A stretch of 64,000 nucleotides of DNA from Alteromonas sp. KUL42 (GTDB taxonomy: Bacteria > Pseudomonadota > Gammaproteobacteria > Enterobacterales > Alteromonadaceae). The position numbers and the translations under genes were made by a program. The stretch lies in assembly GCF_006538325.1 (NCBI RefSeq), contig NZ_BJKK01000014.1:1-64000 (forward strand), given 5' to 3'. Under the pieces are notes generated by a model, which ran no database searches, was not told the origin of the DNA, and saw only the letters and a list, made by a program, of their open reading frames with translations. Numbering within the stretch: position 1 is the first letter of the stretch; the number at the start of each line of letters is the position of its first letter. This document shows positions 60,938 through 64,000 of this stretch, piece after piece.

Positions 60938-62578
60938 TTATAATTTTTGGCTAAGTGCTTTGATTGTGTGATTAAGTGTTTCGTCATTCATACTGTAATC
61001 TACCGGGCAGTCAATAACGTGTACGCCTGGCGTATTAATGCAGCTTTCTAGCATGGGAATAAGCACATCGGTATCATCCACTCGCCATCCTTGGGCACCA
61101 TAACTTTGTGCATATTTGACGAAATTTGGATTGCCGTAATCCAGTCCAAATTCGTCAAACTGCATATTGGCCTGCTTCCATTTGATCATGCCATAAGCAT
61201 CGTCCCGTAAAATAATGACAACAAGGTCGAGCTTTAACCTCACAGCAGTTTCAATTTCTTGGCTGTTCATCATAAAGCCGCCGTCTCCACAAACACTTAC
61301 GACAGGCACATCTGGTTTTACAAGTTTGGCAGCAATGGCTGATGGAAGACCCGCTCCCATAGTGGCAAGCGCATTGTCGAGCAACAAGGTATTAGGGTGA
61401 TAAGCTGGATAATTTCTGGCGAACCAAATTTTATAGACACCGTTGTCTAAGGTCACGATGCCATTTTCAGGCATTACTTTGCGAATATCCCTCACAAAAC
61501 GTTCAGGTAGTATAGGAAAACGGCTATCATCTTCCGCCTCCGCACGGTGCTTAACATAAGCTTCGTGTACGTCTTGGTAGAAGTCTAATTTCCAATCAGG
61601 CTGTGGTGTTATGCCTTCTTTAATTTGCCAAATACTATTGGCGATATCACCAACAACTTCCGCTTGAGGGAAATAAACAGGGTCTACAGCTGCGGGTTCA
61701 AAATTGACGTGTATGACTTTTTTATCGTCATTGAGCATGAAAAATGGCGGCTTCTCCACCACATCATGCCCCACATTGATAATAAGGTCAGCCCGTTGTA
61801 TTGCCCGATGTACAAAGTCGCCATCGGATAACGCGGTATTTCCAGCAAAACGTGAATCGCTTTCATTCAATACACCTTTACCCATTTGGGTGGTAACAAA
61901 AGGAATACCCGTTTTATCTACAAACTCGCGCAACATTTTTGCAGTAAGCTTTCTGTTCGCCCCAGCACCAATTAGTAATAAGGGCGACTGCGCTTTTTCT
62001 ATCATTGAGATAGCGCAAGCTATGGCTTTGTATTCGGCAATGGGGCGTCTGGTTGCGCTAGGCGCCAAAAGTGGCGCAGAGGTTTGCTCTGCTGCAATGT
62101 CTTCAGGCAATTCAATGTGCACAGCCCCTGGACGTTCTTCATGAGCTAGGCGAAACGCTTCGCGAATAGTAGAGGGAATGCGATCACCGCTCACGATTTG
62201 GCTAGTGAACTTAGTAATCGGGCGCATCATGTCCACGATATCGATAACCTGAAATCGCCCTTGTTTACTGGTTTTAATTGGCTTTTGCCCAGTGATCATT
62301 AGCATTGGCATAGCACCTAATTGGGCATAAGCTGCTGGGGTAACTAAATTAGTTGCACCGGGGCCAAGGGTGGACAAGCAAACACCTACTTTTCCAGTAA
62401 GGCGGCCGTAGGTTGCAGCCATAAAACCTGCACCTTGTTCGTGACGAGTAAGGATAAGTTTTATGGAGGATGAACGAAGTGATTCAAGTAAATCGAGGTT
62501 TTCTTCTCCGGGAATACCAAAAATGTATTCCACACCTTCAGCTTCTAAAGCTTTAACGAATAAGTCTGACGCTTTCAT
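60938..62578 (-). CDS. Thiamine-diphosphate-dependent acetolactate-synthase-like enzyme
   Basis: The start is the ATG at 62576-62578, ten bases after AAAGGAG, giving 546 residues. It shows the family features: catalytic Glu in LTRHEQGAGFMA, the CLSTLGPGATNL segment, and the ThDP motif GDGGFMMNSQEIETA ending in DDAYGMI. The length and single-chain layout resemble the catabolic acetolactate synthase AlsS and oxo-acid carboligases. No small regulatory subunit gene is adjacent. It is paired with the downstream aldehyde dehydrogenase gene in a two-gene operon. Confidence 0.88.
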   Translation of the reverse strand: MKASDLFVKALEAEGVEYIFGIPGEENLDLLESLRSSSIKLILTRHEQGAGFMAATYGRLTGKVGVCLSTLGPGATNLVTPAAYAQLGAMPMLMITGQKPIKTSKQGRFQVIDIVDMMRPITKFTSQIVSGDRIPSTIREAFRLAHEERPGAVHIELPEDIAAEQTSAPLLAPSATRRPIAEYKAIACAISMIEKAQSPLLLIGAGANRKLTAKMLREFVDKTGIPFVTTQMGKGVLNESDSRFAGNTALSDGDFVHRAIQRADLIINVGHDVVEKPPFFMLNDDKKVIHVNFEPAAVDPVYFPQAEVVGDIANSIWQIKEGITPQPDWKLDFYQDVHEAYVKHRAEAEDDSRFPILPERFVRDIRKVMPENGIVTLDNGVYKIWFARNYPAYHPNTLLLDNALATMGAGLPSAIAAKLVKPDVPVVSVCGDGGFMMNSQEIETAVRLKLDLVVIILRDDAYGMIKWKQANMQFDEFGLDYGNPNFVKYAQSYGAQGWRVDDTDVLIPMLESCINTPGVHVIDCPVDYSMNDETLNHTIKALSQKL

Positions 62579-62679
62579 GTACTGCACACTCCTTTGTAAA
62601 GTGTTGGTAAAATTGACGCGCTTAGTTTGTTGTTATTGCTACGGGTGTAATCTTAAAAACGATTTAACTTTAATAAAAA

Positions 62680-62700
62680 ATGCCTGCGAGATGCAGGCAT
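62680..62700 (-). terminator. Rho-independent terminator of the dioxygenase-like gene
   Basis: ATGCCTGC (62680-62687) pairs with GCAGGCAT (62693-62700) around a 5-base loop, and on the minus strand six or more T residues follow. It separates the intradiol-dioxygenase gene from the acetolactate-synthase operon. Confidence 0.85.
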
Positions 62701-62735
62701 AGTCAACATAGATGATATTCAAATATATTGCGAGC

Positions 62736-63611
62736 TTACTGGGTTACCATAATACGCTTATATGCCAGAAGAGAACCATCGTCATTTTGAATTACATTGA
62801 ATAGATAGTCGTTATAGTCATTACCGAATACAGTGTCTTGCCCAAGTAATGTATCCGGTTCACCTCGCGAACTATAATCTACATGATTAGCACAAATAGC
62901 ATTACAAAAGCTGTCCTCAAAGCCGAATTGGGAAATTAGCTGGTCATTGTTATTGTTTCGAATTCGAAAGTGGACATGAATAGCTCTACTGCTATACCAA
63001 CCAGGAAAGCAACTTTTCAGGTTAATTCGGCCACTGGAATCAGTAACCCCAATTCCTCGAAACCATGCAGAATTGAGTGCTCCAGAATTATTGCCTGTAC
63101 AAAACGAACTATTGAATCTGCTACTGTCTGCACTGCTGCTTGTGTCTCCTGAATACAAACCATTGACATCGCAATGCCATACTTCAATTTCATAACCTGA
63201 CAATGGATTACAGTTTTCGTCAGTTAGTTGAAGGCATAACATCATAGGCAGGCCAGTTTGTTCGAAAGAGATATCATCTAAATAGCTACTTTGAAAGTAG
63301 CAAGGACCTTCTGTTTGAGATCCCGTCAATGCGACGGTACACACGCCGGCAGTATCGAACAAAGAATCGTCGGGAAAGTCAGCGTACATTGATGCTGTCC
63401 CGCCACTAGCCCAATTGTCGTAATCGCTCGTACTTCCATCAGAACCGGAGCTAGTATCACTTGAGTCTTGAGTTCCTGAAGAGATATCAACACTTTCCGT
63501 TCCCCCACACCCCCACAAAGAGGCCGTAATAGGTATCAACGACAGGCCTGCCGCAGTTTTAATGAAACCCCGTCTATTGGTATTAATTTGATGAATGGAA
63601 TTTTTTGCCAT
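62736..63611 (-). CDS. Tat-exported intradiol ring-cleavage dioxygenase-like protein
   Basis: The 291-residue protein has a twin-arginine signal (NRRGFIKTAAGLSLIPITAS) ending near a possible lipobox (LWGC). A Ser/Asp/Thr-rich linker of about 30 residues follows. The domain after it has the intradiol dioxygenase pattern: TEGPCYF, SGYEIEVWHCDVNGLYSG, WFRGIGVTDSSGRI, and YSSRAIHVHFRI. Two tyrosines and two histidines of the non-haem ferric centre are visible (Tyr in GPCYF and GWY, His in IHVHF). A secreted form suggests action on aromatic compounds outside the cytoplasm; the substrate is unknown. A terminator follows. Confidence 0.85.
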   Translation of the reverse strand: MAKNSIHQINTNRRGFIKTAAGLSLIPITASLWGCGGTESVDISSGTQDSSDTSSGSDGSTSDYDNWASGGTASMYADFPDDSLFDTAGVCTVALTGSQTEGPCYFQSSYLDDISFEQTGLPMMLCLQLTDENCNPLSGYEIEVWHCDVNGLYSGDTSSSADSSRFNSSFCTGNNSGALNSAWFRGIGVTDSSGRINLKSCFPGWYSSRAIHVHFRIRNNNNDQLISQFGFEDSFCNAICANHVDYSSRGEPDTLLGQDTVFGNDYNDYLFNVIQNDDGSLLAYKRIMVTQ

Positions 63612-63763
63612 CGTTATTTCCTCGCCATACAGAATTGTATGATGGGACGGTGATGAGAACGCAGTAGTTCTCCAAAAAAGATGACTTTACACAGACTTTA
63701 CGAAGGCTTTACGGTACTGACAGACACTTTGATGCAAAAACGTACTGCAAAGGTCAACACGCT

Positions 63764-64000
63764 CTAGCTATTCTGTTGTTTTTCCCACGCTTCAAGTGCC
63801 TGTTGAGTGGCAGCATCCACGTTCGCCTTATTCTCACTTATCCACCAACGTTCCATAATGCGTACGTTCTTTTGATTGGCTTTGTAAAAGATATCCGCAA
63901 TGTCACCGACTAGTGGAATAAAGCCCAGACCAAAGTCGATGGCAGAGTTTTTTACCATTTGCGCAATCAAAAGCTTAGGCATACCTAAAGATTTACCCAG
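63764..64000 (-). CDS. DUF4112 family protein (5' end outside window)
   Basis: The frame is open to the right window edge (six codons before the first visible ATG at 63980-63982 are also open), so the real start lies outside. The visible C-terminal part has the DUF4112 hallmark FGLGFIPLVGDIADIFYKANQKNVRIMERW, seen in parts as GFIPLVGDIADI and YKANQKN. These are small membrane-associated proteins of unknown function. It is the leftmost gene of a minus-strand unit whose rest is not seen. Confidence 0.8.
   Translation of the reverse strand: MGKSLGMPKLLIAQMVKNSAIDFGLGFIPLVGDIADIFYKANQKNVRIMERWWISENKANVDAATQQALEAWEKQQNS

Overview
The window looks like a chromosomal segment of a marine gammaproteobacterium of the Alteromonas type. 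Translation, transcription and housekeeping proteins are closely similar to their Escherichia coli counterparts, base composition is moderate, and the genes for agmatine use, amylosucrase, DUF5916 outer-membrane proteins and M13/S9 exopeptidases fit a marine heterotroph. The genus is an inference; no 16S gene is present.

Region 1 (1-17100) is the ribosomal and RNA polymerase superlocus, read on the minus strand. In transcription order it runs tRNA-Trp, secE, nusG, then rplK, rplA, rplJ, rplL, rpoB, rpoC, then rpsL, rpsG, fusA and the start of tuf. Strong sigma70-type promoters with GC-rich discriminators precede tRNA-Trp, rplK and rpsL. Attenuator-like hairpins lie between rplL and rpoB and in the rpsL leader. 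The surprise is a plus-strand cassette of four small genes (14798-15766) inserted between the nusG terminator and the rplK promoter. It encodes two double-glycine-leader, glycine-rich acidic peptides followed by two tiny membrane proteins, and resembles a two-peptide microcin/bacteriocin with immunity genes.

Region 2 (17100-32800) is a mixed metabolic and envelope region: an ABC exporter, a DUF5916 outer-membrane protein, an RraA-like protein, an M13 metallopeptidase lipoprotein, a YhhN membrane protein and an ACT-domain protein. It continues with a tightly overlapped pyrC / binding-protein-like / dbpA operon, a lipocalin, an aldo/keto reductase, a YaeR-type VOC protein and an MscS channel.

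Region 3 (33000-43400) holds an amylosucrase gene broken by one extra base in an A run, a zinc-ribbon protein, divergent folE and folM (pterin synthesis), a secreted hypothetical protein coupled to an S9 peptidase, the agmatine-to-putrescine pair aguA-aguB, and a membrane diguanylate cyclase.

Region 4 (43400-53100) contains an iron alcohol dehydrogenase and the four-gene ligase-associated DNA repair module, arranged as two divergent pairs (pdeM/lhr-type helicase, and exonuclease/ATP-dependent ligase). It is followed by a PfkB sugar kinase divergent from a ROK repressor, with two matching palindromic operators between them.

Region 5 (53200-64000) has two glutathione transferases and an apparent periplasmic 3-keto-sugar operon (DUF1080 hydrolase, GMC dehydrogenase, Tat-exported gluconate dehydrogenase subunit 3 type protein). 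It also has a UbiG methyltransferase, a DUF2237 protein, an aldehyde dehydrogenase with an acetolactate-synthase-like enzyme, a secreted intradiol-dioxygenase-like protein and a DUF4112 protein cut by the window edge. I saw no insertion sequences, prophage, CRISPR arrays or rRNA genes.
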